A stretch of 64,000 bases of DNA, from positions 2,655,403 to 2,719,402 of the forward strand of contig NZ_CP051185.1 in the NCBI RefSeq assembly GCF_012516315.1, read 5' to 3'. Positions 37,159-46,875 of the stretch are shown in pieces. The stretch's first letter is position 1, and the number at the start of each line of letters is the position of its first letter. The notes below the pieces were generated by a model, which saw only the letters and a list, made by a program, of their open reading frames with translations, had not been told where the DNA came from and ran no database searches. Origin of the DNA: Limnospira fusiformis SAG 85.79. GTDB lineage: Bacteria > Cyanobacteriota > Cyanobacteriia > Cyanobacteriales > Microcoleaceae. The position numbers and the translations under genes are program-made.

Positions 37159-37419
37159 AATCTCACCTTGATTTTATTCAATACCTAGACTATAGCAGTG
37201 TATTTGCTGATTGTGGCTGCTATGGTTCTTTCAACAGAAGCTACATATATGTAGCAGCTTTTGAGTTAAACGCGACGGTACGCTACCAATACCAACATTA
37301 CGCTAACTACCAGTTTAACCATGTCTAAGTATGTTGGTAATCTCTTTCATCGTGGATGATAGTTAGTGACTGATATGACTCAATGATTAGGTTGTAGTTG
37401 GGGGTTGATTTCCAGTTTT

Positions 37420-37800
37420 TCACTCTAACGATGTCCTCGTAGCTTTCCGTATGACATTATCAACCCAACTAGGTTTTCTCTGGAAATGTAGAGGAATTTT
37501 GACTTTGGTTTTTCTAGGGTCCTGATACATCGCCAAGACACTACCTTCACCTAAGTCGATTTTAGCTTGTTCAAATTTATCAATTAATTCCCAGTTAAGT
37601 ATTTTCACTTCACTGATATACATTTTGCTCTCTTTAATTCTTTTCGCATTTTCCCTACCGCCAAAACCTTTTCTTTCCTCGAAGGTAATAGGATACACGA
37701 TTTTAGCGTCAGTTAAATCAACTAATTGTTTACAGATATTTTCTGCCTCATTTTGACTAGATTCATTCATAAAAAACGCAAATCTTCTGCCATTACTCAT
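37420..37800 (-). CDS. Hypothetical 126-residue basic protein
   Basis: Basic, mixed alpha/beta, reads MSNGRRFAFFMNESSQNEAE. No known domain. Lies between the large 37867-39084 gene and the 81-residue protein in the same leftward operon. Confidence 0.5.
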   Translation of the reverse strand: MSNGRRFAFFMNESSQNEAENICKQLVDLTDAKIVYPITFEERKGFGGRENAKRIKESKMYISEVKILNWELIDKFEQAKIDLGEGSVLAMYQDPRKTKVKIPLHFQRKPSWVDNVIRKATRTSLE

Positions 37801-37866
37801 AGTACAAGTAACCTTAATATTCCCTTTAGTAAATGCTGATTTACTGGGTTGAGTAAATATCCTTTG

Positions 37867-39084
37867 TCACCTATCCCATGTAATTTTATCCCTACTAACC
37901 GACGGTAACTCTATTTGAGTTTTTGGCAGTGTTGACCGCCTATCTTTAGTCCAGTACGGTGGTTTTTCGTAGTTGTACAAAACAAAGGTTAACTGTATTT
38001 TAAGATTAGCTGATGTACTGATTTCCTGAAAATCACCTGACCCTACAAATTGACCTATATCCCTATTCCCTAGTATTTCAGTTTGAGCTAATGTACTCGC
38101 AACATTTTCCTGTAAATTTCTCAAAGATGACACAAGTCTGAATCTTTCTCCACCAGTCTCTACCACAGCGTTAACTAATTGTTGTTGTCTATTTTGTTCT
38201 ATTCTTTGTAGTGCAATATACTCATCCAAACCTTGAGCGACTAACACAATAGCCTCTTTACAGTTATCGCTAAACTCATCCCAGAACTCCTCGGAACTGT
38301 CTTGGTTCCAAATAGTGTTTATATTACCATCATATTTTTCTGGTAATTTCTCTCTAGCTTCCCTTCTTTGTTTCCCAAAACTCCATTCTTCACCTTTCTC
38401 ATCACCCCATTTTTCGATTGTTGATTGACCACCGGGAATCATTCCAGTAATAGACCTTGCTAGTGTTGTTGGGCTTTTTGTTAAAAACATTTTAACAACC
38501 CGTCTACCGTGTTTAAATAACGTCCATGCTATTGCTTTCATAGCCATATTAAATGACTGTTTAACGTATGAGCCGAATGCTGTAGATACCTCCATAAGCA
38601 TTTCAGGTCCCTTGCTTAATGCTACGTGCATAGCAGCCGCTTTATTGATAAAAGCGAGACCTGCTACTGGTAAAACACCGCATACTAATTTCCCAGCCAT
38701 ATTACCTAAGAACCCAGCCGTGGTGGTTATAAATTGTCCGGCAATATTTTGGATGTTTTTATCAATATCGCTATCGCTAATATTCCAATTAAAATTCCAG
38801 AAAGAATCCCAATTAGAGGTAATAAATCTCGCTACTTTCTCAAAGCTAAAGTTAGATAAAAACTTAGTAATTCCTTCCCATAGCCAACCTCCAAAACTTT
38901 TGCCCCATTCAACAACTTTACCAGTAACTTTAGCCCATAATTTGCCAAACCAACCTACTTCTTGGGTAGATGTTCTTTGGGCTAAATTAACTTGTCTAAC
39001 GCCATTTCTACCTATACTGCTACGGGTTTGACGACTAGACAAGCTACGAGTACTCCTTAGCATTCTTGCACTTCTGGCAACCAT
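37867..39084 (-). CDS. Large element protein with basic N-terminus and membrane-active middle
   Basis: 405 residues. The first 35 residues are Arg/Ser-rich (SARMLRSTRSLSSRQTRSS), then a Trp-rich amphipathic stretch (WFGKLWAKVTGKVVEWGKSF) and hydrophobic segments around residues 105-150 (AGFLGNMAGKLVCGVLPVAG). The C-terminal region is soluble and beta-rich. The composition fits a structural or membrane-penetration protein of a virus-like particle, but no family is recognised. Its start overlaps the stop of the 63-residue upstream gene. Confidence 0.55.
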   Translation of the reverse strand: MVARSARMLRSTRSLSSRQTRSSIGRNGVRQVNLAQRTSTQEVGWFGKLWAKVTGKVVEWGKSFGGWLWEGITKFLSNFSFEKVARFITSNWDSFWNFNWNISDSDIDKNIQNIAGQFITTTAGFLGNMAGKLVCGVLPVAGLAFINKAAAMHVALSKGPEMLMEVSTAFGSYVKQSFNMAMKAIAWTLFKHGRRVVKMFLTKSPTTLARSITGMIPGGQSTIEKWGDEKGEEWSFGKQRREAREKLPEKYDGNINTIWNQDSSEEFWDEFSDNCKEAIVLVAQGLDEYIALQRIEQNRQQQLVNAVVETGGERFRLVSSLRNLQENVASTLAQTEILGNRDIGQFVGSGDFQEISTSANLKIQLTFVLYNYEKPPYWTKDRRSTLPKTQIELPSVSRDKITWDR

Positions 39085-39275
39085 TACAAAGTCCCTCTTA
39101 GTGGGTTATCGCCATCAATCAATTCGGTTTCTATCTTGATATCAGGAAAGTCTTTTTTCAGTAATTCTTGTACTTTCTTGGTTTCTTGTTCTCTAATATC
39201 ATCCGGTTTTTTCATTGAATCATATAACCGCGTTAAATCGGCTAATATGTCTTTTGCTGGGTCATTACTGTTCAC
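39084..39275 (-). CDS. Hypothetical 63-residue protein
   Basis: Acidic/basic helical protein (AKDILADLTRLYDSMKKPDD). Its last base overlaps the start codon of the downstream 405-residue gene, a coupling pattern that supports reality. Unknown role. Confidence 0.45.
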   Translation of the reverse strand: MNSNDPAKDILADLTRLYDSMKKPDDIREQETKKVQELLKKDFPDIKIETELIDGDNPLRGTL

Positions 39276-39307
39276 CTGTAAAGTACCTTGAGCGCGTAAG
39301 CAAATAT

Positions 39308-41070
39308 TTATTGAATTTGATTTAATGTTGTTTGTAATGTTTCTTTTGCATCCTTCTGGTTGGTAATCTTAATTTTGCTTTCATTGGGTTCCAGTAGCTC
39401 CTCAAAATTATCAGCCTCCGGGGTAAATGCTGTTTTAATTGTTTCATATTTTTCCTCGGTAGCAAAGCCCAAATAGTCGATTATCTCCGACACTTCCCTA
39501 CCTGCTTTAAACGCCGCCGCGTGAGCTAAACCTGCTTCGTGTAATGCTGTTAAAACAGCATTTTGGGTAACTTGGTGACTAATAGCAATTTCCATTACCA
39601 TACCAAATATTTCAGCAATTGATTCAGCTAAGTTAGGTAATTTGATTTCGGCTTTTTCTTCGGCTTTGGTCATGAGATTGACATCATCAATCTCTACTTT
39701 AACTTCAAATTCACCCCATCTTTCGTCATCGATGTCAAACCTGTACATCAGCCATTCTGGTAATGTGTTTATTCGTTTAATTCTATTTTCTGTATTCTCG
39801 GCATTAACTGTTATTTTTTCTGGCATTTCAGCAGGAAAGGATTCAGGGTCTAAAAACTCATAAATCCTTCTAATCATTCCGCAACATTCTTCATTCATGT
39901 CTGGTATCCAAATTCTTCTAATCTTACGCGGAATAATCTCTTCCCAATTGCAGGTTTCAGTAGGATTCCGGTAGATATATCTATCGGAGGACGTACTCGT
40001 ATCTATTGATATTGGATGGATTCCTAGATTTTTGAATATATACCTATACCCTAATGGATAGCCATGCAAATAATGCGTAGCTGCCCAACTTCTACCATAA
40101 CTCTGTATTACATCAGATGCAAACCTGGCTGGACCTGTCCTTCTTATTGGGTTAGACCAATTACCGGAGTATCGTTGTTCATAATATACGGTACGGTTTC
40201 TAAGATTTTTAACTATACCGACAAACGATTTTATGTTATTCCCCATAGCTTGAATCCCATAGATTTGCCCCCTCCTCGCGCCAACTTGGCTAAGAACAAA
40301 TTTATTAAATGAACAAATGTGTTCCCCCCCTTCTGATTCATAAATCGAGATAGTATATTCAGACCACCAGCTTCTTGGAAATAATCGTGTTGTCCCTTCT
40401 GTGATGTTTCCATTTCTGTTGACAATATATTCTAAATTTCTGCGACTAGGAAATTCATCCGGTGTTACTAAGTCAAAACTGTGATTATATGTAACAGGAT
40501 TACTTGTCCCCATATCCCACGTCCCGTCCGGGTAGTGCATATACACCATAAATAGCCTGCAATCCCACGAATATTCTCTAAACTCAAGAGCCCTCTCAAG
40601 TTCTTCGAGCCATTCACCACTACTATCGTCTGGTCGCCTTCCTTTATCATCATCTATTTTATCGCCTGAATTAGGACCCCCAAAGCTGCGACCACTACCG
40701 CCTCCACCACTACTACCTCCCTTAGGTTTTTTGCCTCCCTTTGGTTCATCTCTATTTGGCGGTTCCTTAACGGTTGCCTCTTTTTTGACATCACGCCGCC
40801 GATATTCCTCATCTATTCGCTGTTCGTCATCCTCTCGTTTCCACCTGCCATGGTCTTCTGGCTTAATTCCACGTCACTAGTAATTGGGTCCCAAGGATTT
40901 ACCAATCCTGGAATACCCGCTCTATCTCTTTCTCTTGCATACGGCAAACCCCTACCAAAGTCCATTGCTGAAGATGTCTGGTCGCCTAAATCTCCCGCTA
41001 AACCTGAACTTACGCCACCAGACCTACCAACATTTTTAGGCGTACTTGACCTGATACTATCTTTCACCAT
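39308..41070 (-). pseudogene. Largest leftward element protein, split by one missing base
   Basis: Two overlapping frames. The first (41070-40813) gives MVKDSIRSSTPKNVGRSGGV and ends shortly after NPWDPITSDVEL. The second has no start codon until an internal Met at 40549 but is open from about 40873 with KPEDHGRWKREDDEQRIDEE, a Gly/Lys-rich linker and then the long domain ending at 39308. One added A in GAATTAAGCC (about 40858-40867) would join them into about 586 residues. The long part contains YIVNRNGNITEGTTRLFPRS and a C-terminal helical region. No family recognised; possibly a major structural protein. Single-base deletion or -1 recoding. Confidence 0.55.
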
Positions 41071-41144
41071 ATCAAACGACTACATGAGACCAATCAATAA
41101 CTTAGAAATATTATATAATATTACAAGATAATTGAGGACTATTC
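41071..41144. promoter_or_regulatory. Divergent promoter region between the two late operons
   Basis: Only 74 bp separate the leftward gene (start 41070) from the rightward gene (start 41145). It is AT-rich with ATTATATAATATTA at about 41107-41120, able to act as a -10 in either direction, and GAGG before the rightward ATG. Probable shared control point of the two structural-type operons. Confidence 0.5.
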
Positions 41145-41939
41145 ATGCGGGGAATTAGAAATATTGCTACGGAAATTAACGCTAGTAACTGGAATAACGC
41201 TGTAGAGTTATTTAATGGCGCAATCTTAGAAGGCTTGATAACTGATAGATTTCGTTATGATATTACTGCTTATGCCTATGTTTCTAGTTTGAACGCTAGG
41301 TGTTATATCCCTAGTATCAATCAATCACAAATACCTAAAATTTACCCAGAAGATAGTTATTACCAAAGGTGGGAAAAGAAACAAGATGTGTTACAAGGTT
41401 CTATAGACTTACAGATATTTTATTGGAACCTAGCCACAGAAAGCGGGTTAAATCTAGGTGTTATAAAACTCCCTTATTACGGGGGAATTCATACCGAAAA
41501 TTTATTAATCGAATTGATTACCAATCAAACAGAAGGGTTAGCCATAGATTCACATTCTGTATTAAAAGCTAGGTGTCTGACTCAATTACACAACAATGAT
41601 TCAATTAATATTTTTGGTATGGCAGAATACCAACTAGACACATTGCCAAAAACCCCATCACTGACCCAACCCGAAAATTTTGGGATTTCCGTAGGTAACA
41701 CACCCACCCTAATTCGTGCTGCTAATACTCACAGATATCGCTTACACCTACAGAACACGGGTAGCGTTGGGGTTTGGTTTAGTCATGGACACATCAGCAA
41801 TTGCATACCAGGTCAATGTTTATGGCTACCGCCTAACACTGCATGGGATGACGAGTTAAAATCTACTGCTAGTATCTACGGGATAACAGAGGATAGTGTT
41901 TCGCAGATTGTCGGGTTAGAGCAGACAATCACTTACTAA
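41145..41939 (+). CDS. Unknown element protein, first gene of rightward operon
   Basis: 264 residues. The C-terminal about 90 residues (HRYRLHLQNTGSVGVWFSHG to IVGLEQTI) follow the same pattern as the end of the next gene product (RNVFIKNRSNVPVHLILDP to VVEFVTVD): beta strand, N-x-S/G-x-V, PGQ/PGD and a final hydrophobic strand. Both may share a small beta-barrel domain of the kind seen in phage structural proteins. Shine-Dalgarno TTGAGG. Function unknown. Confidence 0.55.
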   Translation: MRGIRNIATEINASNWNNAVELFNGAILEGLITDRFRYDITAYAYVSSLNARCYIPSINQSQIPKIYPEDSYYQRWEKKQDVLQGSIDLQIFYWNLATESGLNLGVIKLPYYGGIHTENLLIELITNQTEGLAIDSHSVLKARCLTQLHNNDSINIFGMAEYQLDTLPKTPSLTQPENFGISVGNTPTLIRAANTHRYRLHLQNTGSVGVWFSHGHISNCIPGQCLWLPPNTAWDDELKSTASIYGITEDSVSQIVGLEQTITY

Positions 41940-41975
41940 CCGGCTACAATGGAATTATTTAGGAGGTAGGTGATT

Positions 41976-42326
41976 ATGAGTTTTTCAGTTTATAGTAGCG
42001 CTCTAAATTTAGACACTCTCAATATTACTGCTAAGATACCGGGTACTCCCGTTACAACCGCTATTAGTTTAACGGCTAATACAGTTGCCGAATTAGTGGC
42101 AGTAAAAGCTAACACAAACGGGCGTAATGTATTTATCAAAAATCGGTCTAATGTACCCGTTCATTTAATCTTAGACCCCACAAAAAATACCGTAGCTAAT
42201 GCCGCATTTTCTGTGAAGCCGGGTGATACTGTTATGCTCACTATTGGCGCTAGTAAACTACAAGCTATTGCCGAGTCTGTTGCAGATATTTCGGTAACTG
42301 TAGTTGAGTTTGTAACTGTTGATTAA
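41976..42326 (+). CDS. Small beta-rich element protein
   Basis: 116 residues from ATG 41976, nine bases after a perfect AGGAGG; a GTG at 41970 is too close to that Shine-Dalgarno. Sequence SVYSSALNLDTLNITAKIPG followed by a domain related in pattern to the end of the preceding protein. Possibly a decoration or fibre-adaptor subunit. Confidence 0.55.
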   Translation: MSFSVYSSALNLDTLNITAKIPGTPVTTAISLTANTVAELVAVKANTNGRNVFIKNRSNVPVHLILDPTKNTVANAAFSVKPGDTVMLTIGASKLQAIAESVADISVTVVEFVTVD

Positions 42327-42332
42327 ATAGTT

Positions 42333-42352
42333 GGGGGATTATCCCCCTTTTT
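42333..42352 (+). terminator. Intra-operon hairpin with T-run
   Basis: GGGGGA-TTA-TCCCCC followed by TTTTT, between the small beta protein and the fibre gene. It probably reduces transcription of the fibre relative to the upstream genes. Confidence 0.6.
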
Positions 42353-42366
42353 GAGGAATCTTTATT

Positions 42367-45229
42367 ATGACTAATTTTAATATTTACTCTAGTAGATTTG
42401 GGCAGTCAACCGATGACTTGCCAGAAGGTGAAGTCAATCTGTATTTAACCAATGAAAGGGTACAGGCAGTTATTGACTCAAATACTAATTTATTCAAATT
42501 AACTGATTTATCCTGGAATAATATTACTAATAAACCTAGCACTTTCCCCCCATCTACTCATTCCCATAGCTGGACTGAAATAACGAACAAACCGACTATC
42601 TTTGCAAGTGACTGGGCAAACGTGGCGGATAAACCAGCTACGGCAACCCGTTGGCCTACGTGGTCTGAAGTTACAAGCAAACCGACAACGTTCACGCCTT
42701 CAGCGCATACTCATGCTTGGGCTGACATTACGTCAGGTGTTCCAGCTACCGCTTCACGCTCGGCCGTCTTGGGCTGAAGTGACTTCTAAACCTACTACGT
42801 TTACTCCTAGTGCTCACAACCATGCTTGGAGTGAGATAACATCTATCCCAGCGACTGCCACTAGGTGGCCTACGTGGAATGAGGTGACAGGCTCACCAAC
42901 TACGTTCCCCCCAACACCGCATAATCATGATGCTTCTAATATTACATCTGGTATTATCGATGTTGCTAGACTCCCTGCTGCTGCGTTGATAGGGGATACC
43001 ACATACTCAGCGGGTAGTGGTTTAACTCTTAGTGGTACTACTTTCAGTTTACCAGTAGCTACCTCTGGTAGCGGTACATTTGTAACCAGTATCACCCAAA
43101 CCGCTAATGGTATCACCGCTAATCTGGGGACTCCCCCGAATACAACATATAGCGCAGGTACAGGTATATCGTTATCAGGTACAACCATTATTAACTCTGC
43201 GCCTCATCAATCCACTAACCTTTCTATTTCTGGTACAGGTGACACTCGAACAATTACAAGTTCTACTGGTACTGACGTAACTATACCTGTTGCTACAACT
43301 TCCACCGCTGGTTTAATGTCTTTGGGAGACAAGACTAAGTTAAATGGAATTGCTGCAAGCGCAAATAATTACGTTCACCCAACTACAGATGGTAATTTAC
43401 ACGTACCTGCCACTGGTACCACAAACAACGGTAAAGTACTAACTGCGGGTGCAACTGCTGGTAGTTTGAATTGGACAACATTGCCTACTGCTCCAGTCAC
43501 TTCAGTTGCTGGTAAGACAGGCGCTGTAACTTTAATTAAGGGAGATGTTGGTCTAGGTAACGTAGATAATACTGCTGACTCAGTTAAAAGTGTATCAAGT
43601 TCAGCTACATTAACTACAGCTAGAACAATTGCATTATCTGGTGCGGCTACAGGTACAGCAACCAGTTTTAATGGCAGTGCTAATATTACTATTCCTGTTA
43701 CCAGTTTAAATGCAGCTAATCTATCTGGTACTGTACCAAATGCCAGTATATCTGGTAGCTATAGTGGTATGACTAATTTAACTGGGTCAGGTACAGTAGA
43801 CTTTGCTAAATTTTTAGGTAATGCTTCGGATACTGTTAATTTACCTAGCTTTAGTTGGACTGGCGATTTAGATACAGGTATTTATCGACCTGTTGCTGAC
43901 CAGTTAGCAATCACAACTGGTGGTGTACAACGAGCTTTATTTAGTAGCGCTGGTATAACTGGTAATTTAGTAGGTAACGCTTCAACTTCAACTACACTTC
44001 AAACAGCTAGAACTATTAATGGGACCTCATTTAATGGCAGCGCTAATATAACGATAACTGCAAATACTCCAAATACATTAACAAATGGTACAGGATTAAC
44101 TGGAAATAATTTTAATGGTAGTGCTGCTACTACATGGGCTGTAGCGTATGGGACTACAGCGGGAACAGCTTGTCAAGGTAATGATAGTAGATTATCTGAT
44201 GCTAGAACACCTACAACTCATACTCATTCAAACATTACATTAACCGCAGGAGATGGTTTAAGTGGTGGGGGAACATTAGCAGCTAATAGAACAATTAATG
44301 TAGATTCAACTGTATTAAGAACCTCTGGAAATCAAACAATAACCGGAATTAAAACATTTAACATAACAAATAATCCAGTAACTTTTACGACTGATGAAAG
44401 TTTCCCCGATGGAAATATGCTTATTAATTTTAATGTTTGGAGGGGGTTTGACATACGCCGAATAGGGTCTATTGCTAGTACGGCAAGTTTAGTACTAAAT
44501 AGTAGAGTTGGAGGGAATAGCTGGGCGTTTTCTCATCAGGGAAGTTATTCTATGCGACTTGAAGCAGAGGCTAATCCTAGAGTATTTATATATCATGGTA
44601 TTAATTTTCTTGAAAGTAATGTTTGGCGAGGTGCTCCTAGCGATAGATATCCAATAGACGTATATAACAATCAAATGTATCTCATAAAAGACAACGGTCT
44701 AAGTTCGTCAAACATACATACTAGATTTCGACTAGGTGGCACAAATATTGCGTACATTAATGACAGCGGGGATTATGTCAAAGGGTCTTCGGATATCAGG
44801 TTTAAAACTGTTTTAAATGAGAATGTTAATAGCTTAGATTTAATCAAAAAATTGAATGTAATTAAATTCAAATACAATAAATTAGCAGAGTTGCATGGCT
44901 TTTGTGACAAAGAAGCCAAAATAGGATTAATCGCACAAGAAGTTCAAGAATATTATCCAGAAGCGGTTGAAGTAGTTAAAAATGACCACACAGATAGCCC
45001 TGAAGTTGACGACAAAAAAATAGATTATCTGACGATTCTTTATGAAAAATTAGTTCCTTTATTAGTGGCAGGGATTCAAGAATTGTCAGCGAAAGTAGAG
45101 TCACTAGGTAAACCCACAGCATCTACAAATGGTAATATCAGTAATTTACCGACAAGCCCTATCGGTTTAAGTGTAGGTGATTTATGGTGTGACACGGATA
45201 ACGATAATGTAATCAAGCAGGTGAGATAA
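42367..45229 (+). pseudogene. Phage fibre-like protein with S74-type chaperone end (one-base insertion)
   Basis: Starts MTNFNIYSSRFGQSTDDLPE. The N-terminal quarter has repeated fibre motifs (SHSWTEITNKPTIF, HTHAWADITSG, HNHDASNITSG); the middle is long and Gly/Thr/Ser-rich. The last about 150 residues (SSDIRFKTVLNENVNSLDLI, AKIGLIAQEVQEYYPEAV) are an S74-type intramolecular chaperone/peptidase domain, which trimerises and cleaves itself off phage fibres. One extra C at about 42761 (TCACGCTCGGCCG, where the repeat pattern expects CGCTGGCCG) splits it into 42367-42777 and a frame open to 45229. Likely receptor-binding protein of the element. Confidence 0.75.
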
Positions 45230-45585
45230 TGTCTAACAAATATGATATATCTGAAACTAATTGGTTTTTAGCTTACAACCAATATTTTATCAAAGAGGAT
45301 GATACCTCACACGGAGGTAAACGATTGCCAGATATATCAGGTAGCAAATTTGTAAGGATATTATTTGATGCAGACCAAGTTTCTACTTACTGGAAAATGG
45401 CGGGTTGGTTGAAATTTTACACATACAATGATATGAAGCAGAATATGATGGTTAAACGTGAAACTATTTGGCTAAATGAATATCAAATAATTGAATCACC
45501 ACCATATAGTAATTTTTATGCGGTATTTGACCCGTTAGAACGGATAAAATGGTTTACCCTTTATTTTTGGAGATTAATGCAATGA
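45229..45585 (+). CDS. Hypothetical 118-residue protein after the fibre gene
   Basis: Its ATG overlaps the fibre stop (TAATG). Aromatic-rich (Trp, Tyr, Phe), e.g. ISETNWFLAYNQYFIKED and VFDPLERIKWFTLYFWRLMQ. The position suggests a fibre-assembly or baseplate-like accessory protein. No known domain. Confidence 0.5.
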   Translation: MSNKYDISETNWFLAYNQYFIKEDDTSHGGKRLPDISGSKFVRILFDADQVSTYWKMAGWLKFYTYNDMKQNMMVKRETIWLNEYQIIESPPYSNFYAVFDPLERIKWFTLYFWRLMQ

Positions 45586-45845
45586 ATACAATATCAATCT
45601 GTCAAAGATTCATAATTATTGAATTAGCTTTGATAATAATTGTGGTCTTGTGTTCAGCGTATGCGATAGTCAAGGAGAATAAAATTATCGAATCAAAACT
45701 AGATTTAAACAATCAAAAGTTAGACATATTATTTGAGTTTTTTAAAAAATCGTTAGAACAAATAGCCTGTAAACAACAGTTAGGGGGCAAAAAGCAATCA
45801 CCCCATCTCCCAATCAACAGAGATGATATTGATGATGATGGTTAG
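45582..45845 (+). CDS. Small membrane protein with coiled coil
   Basis: About 87 residues from ATG 45582, which overlaps the previous stop (ATGA); the frame is open upstream but this start fits coupling. One transmembrane helix (IIIELALIIIVVLCSAYAIV) is followed by a helix KIIESKLDLNNQKLDILFEF and an acidic end. The layout (one helix, short coiled coil) resembles phage spanin/holin-type or adhesion-anchoring proteins; not assignable. Last gene before the right inverted arm. Confidence 0.5.
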   Translation: MNTISICQRFIIIELALIIIVVLCSAYAIVKENKIIESKLDLNNQKLDILFEFFKKSLEQIACKQQLGGKKQSPHLPINRDDIDDDG

Positions 45846-45895
45846 CGTAAGCCCTAACAGCCTAACAGCTAACAGATAACCCCAATAACTTAATG

Positions 45896-45924
45896 ACCCC
45901 CTATGGTTTCTGACTGTAGGGGGT
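45896..45924 (+). terminator. Shared hairpin ending the rightward operon
   Basis: ACCCCCTA and TAGGGGGT with a 13-base loop, about 50 bp after the last rightward stop. Mirror copy of 31239-31267. Confidence 0.6.
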
Positions 45925-45940
45925 GTCTATGTATTTTCCC

Positions 45941-45970
45941 AACACAGGCCTGTGTTCTCAGGCCTGAGAA
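45941..45970. repeat. Two overlapping 16-bp palindromes, right arm
   Basis: AACACAGGCCTGTGTT (45941-45956) and TTCTCAGGCCTGAGAA (45955-45970) share the core CAGGCCTG. They sit where the left arm has two other palindromes, although the flanking sequence of both arms is homologous. Confidence 0.8.
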
Positions 45971-46701
45971 CGGTTTATATGAATGCTCACCCTATCATGT
46001 CCAGATAATACCCAGAACTAAGTTACCCCTAACAGATAGCTTTACCTACAACCTACGACTAAGATTTTGGGGGTGAACTGATTATGTTGGTATCGGCTTC
46101 CGCACGAGATGATTACCATCAAAGATTGGAGACTTGCTGAGGATTATGACACCACCATTTTGTTGACGCTACCAAAGTGGTATCTGTTTAATGGGTATCG
46201 ATTCCCATCCCGGTAATTACCTCCAGTTGAAAAGCTGTTTAGGGGTATCGGGTTGGTTCTGGTAGGAGATGATTTAGATTTTGCGATCGCACATAGGTTT
46301 ACCTATAGGTCTAGTCCACGGAAAGGCGGTCTGATATCTTTGTACATTGATAGCTTGGGGAATTATCTTCTGCTGTTGTCGTGGTTGATTTTGAAACATA
46401 TCCTCCCCCCAACCGGAACAAACACTCTTTGGGGAAACGACCGACGTGATAGCAGTCAATGGTGAGGTACGAACCGATAGGCTTGCCATTGACGGGTATC
46501 ACAAGGGAGTTAACCTATCGGTGTCTGGTTGGGGGGAGGTATGGATATTTGACAGATTGACTAAGTTGTGCTTGTTGACTGAGTAATCATCCTGTTGACA
46601 GAATTATTATCCTGTGCTAGGAATGGATTGTGAGTAATATTTGAGTAATTGGGTGTAGCTATCGTATCGAGTAATGTCGCGCGATAGCTACTAGACTAGG
46701 G

Positions 46702-46795
46702 TTTACTGAAAATGGAGCATATGGGAATCGAACCTGATACATAGCCTATAACCCCTATTCTACCGTTACTTAGGTGTTACTCAAAACCGTAGTAG
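46702..46795 (-). repeat. 94-bp inverted attachment arm, left of the recombinase gene
   Basis: Exact reverse complement of 48353-48446 by eye. It contains an inverted att core (46702-46734) plus about 61 bp of recombinase-side arm sequence. Because the core is followed inward by the same sequence as the attL side (CCCTAGTCTAG), this region equals an intact, unrecombined attP in inverted orientation. Confidence 0.85.
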
Positions 46796-46822
46796 GATCT
46801 ATCAATTTGTAGCCATAAAATA

Positions 46823-46847
46823 ACCCCTAGGAGTTTAATCTAGGGGT
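46823..46847 (-). terminator. Terminator of the recombinase gene
   Basis: ACCCCTAG and CTAGGGGT form an 8-bp stem; on the minus strand TATTTTATGG follows. Lies 29 bp after the recombinase stop. Confidence 0.6.
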
Positions 46848-46875
46848 ATTAACTTATGAGATTGTAGTGGGTAAA

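Larger units (their letters stand above)
45843..46734 (-). repeat. Right arm of the long inverted repeat
   Basis: Reverse-complement partner of 30417-31313. It begins at the terminator after the rightward operon and ends in an inverted copy of the ssrA att core (46702-46734). No convincing gene; it holds inverted versions of the same short frames as the left arm. Confidence 0.85.
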
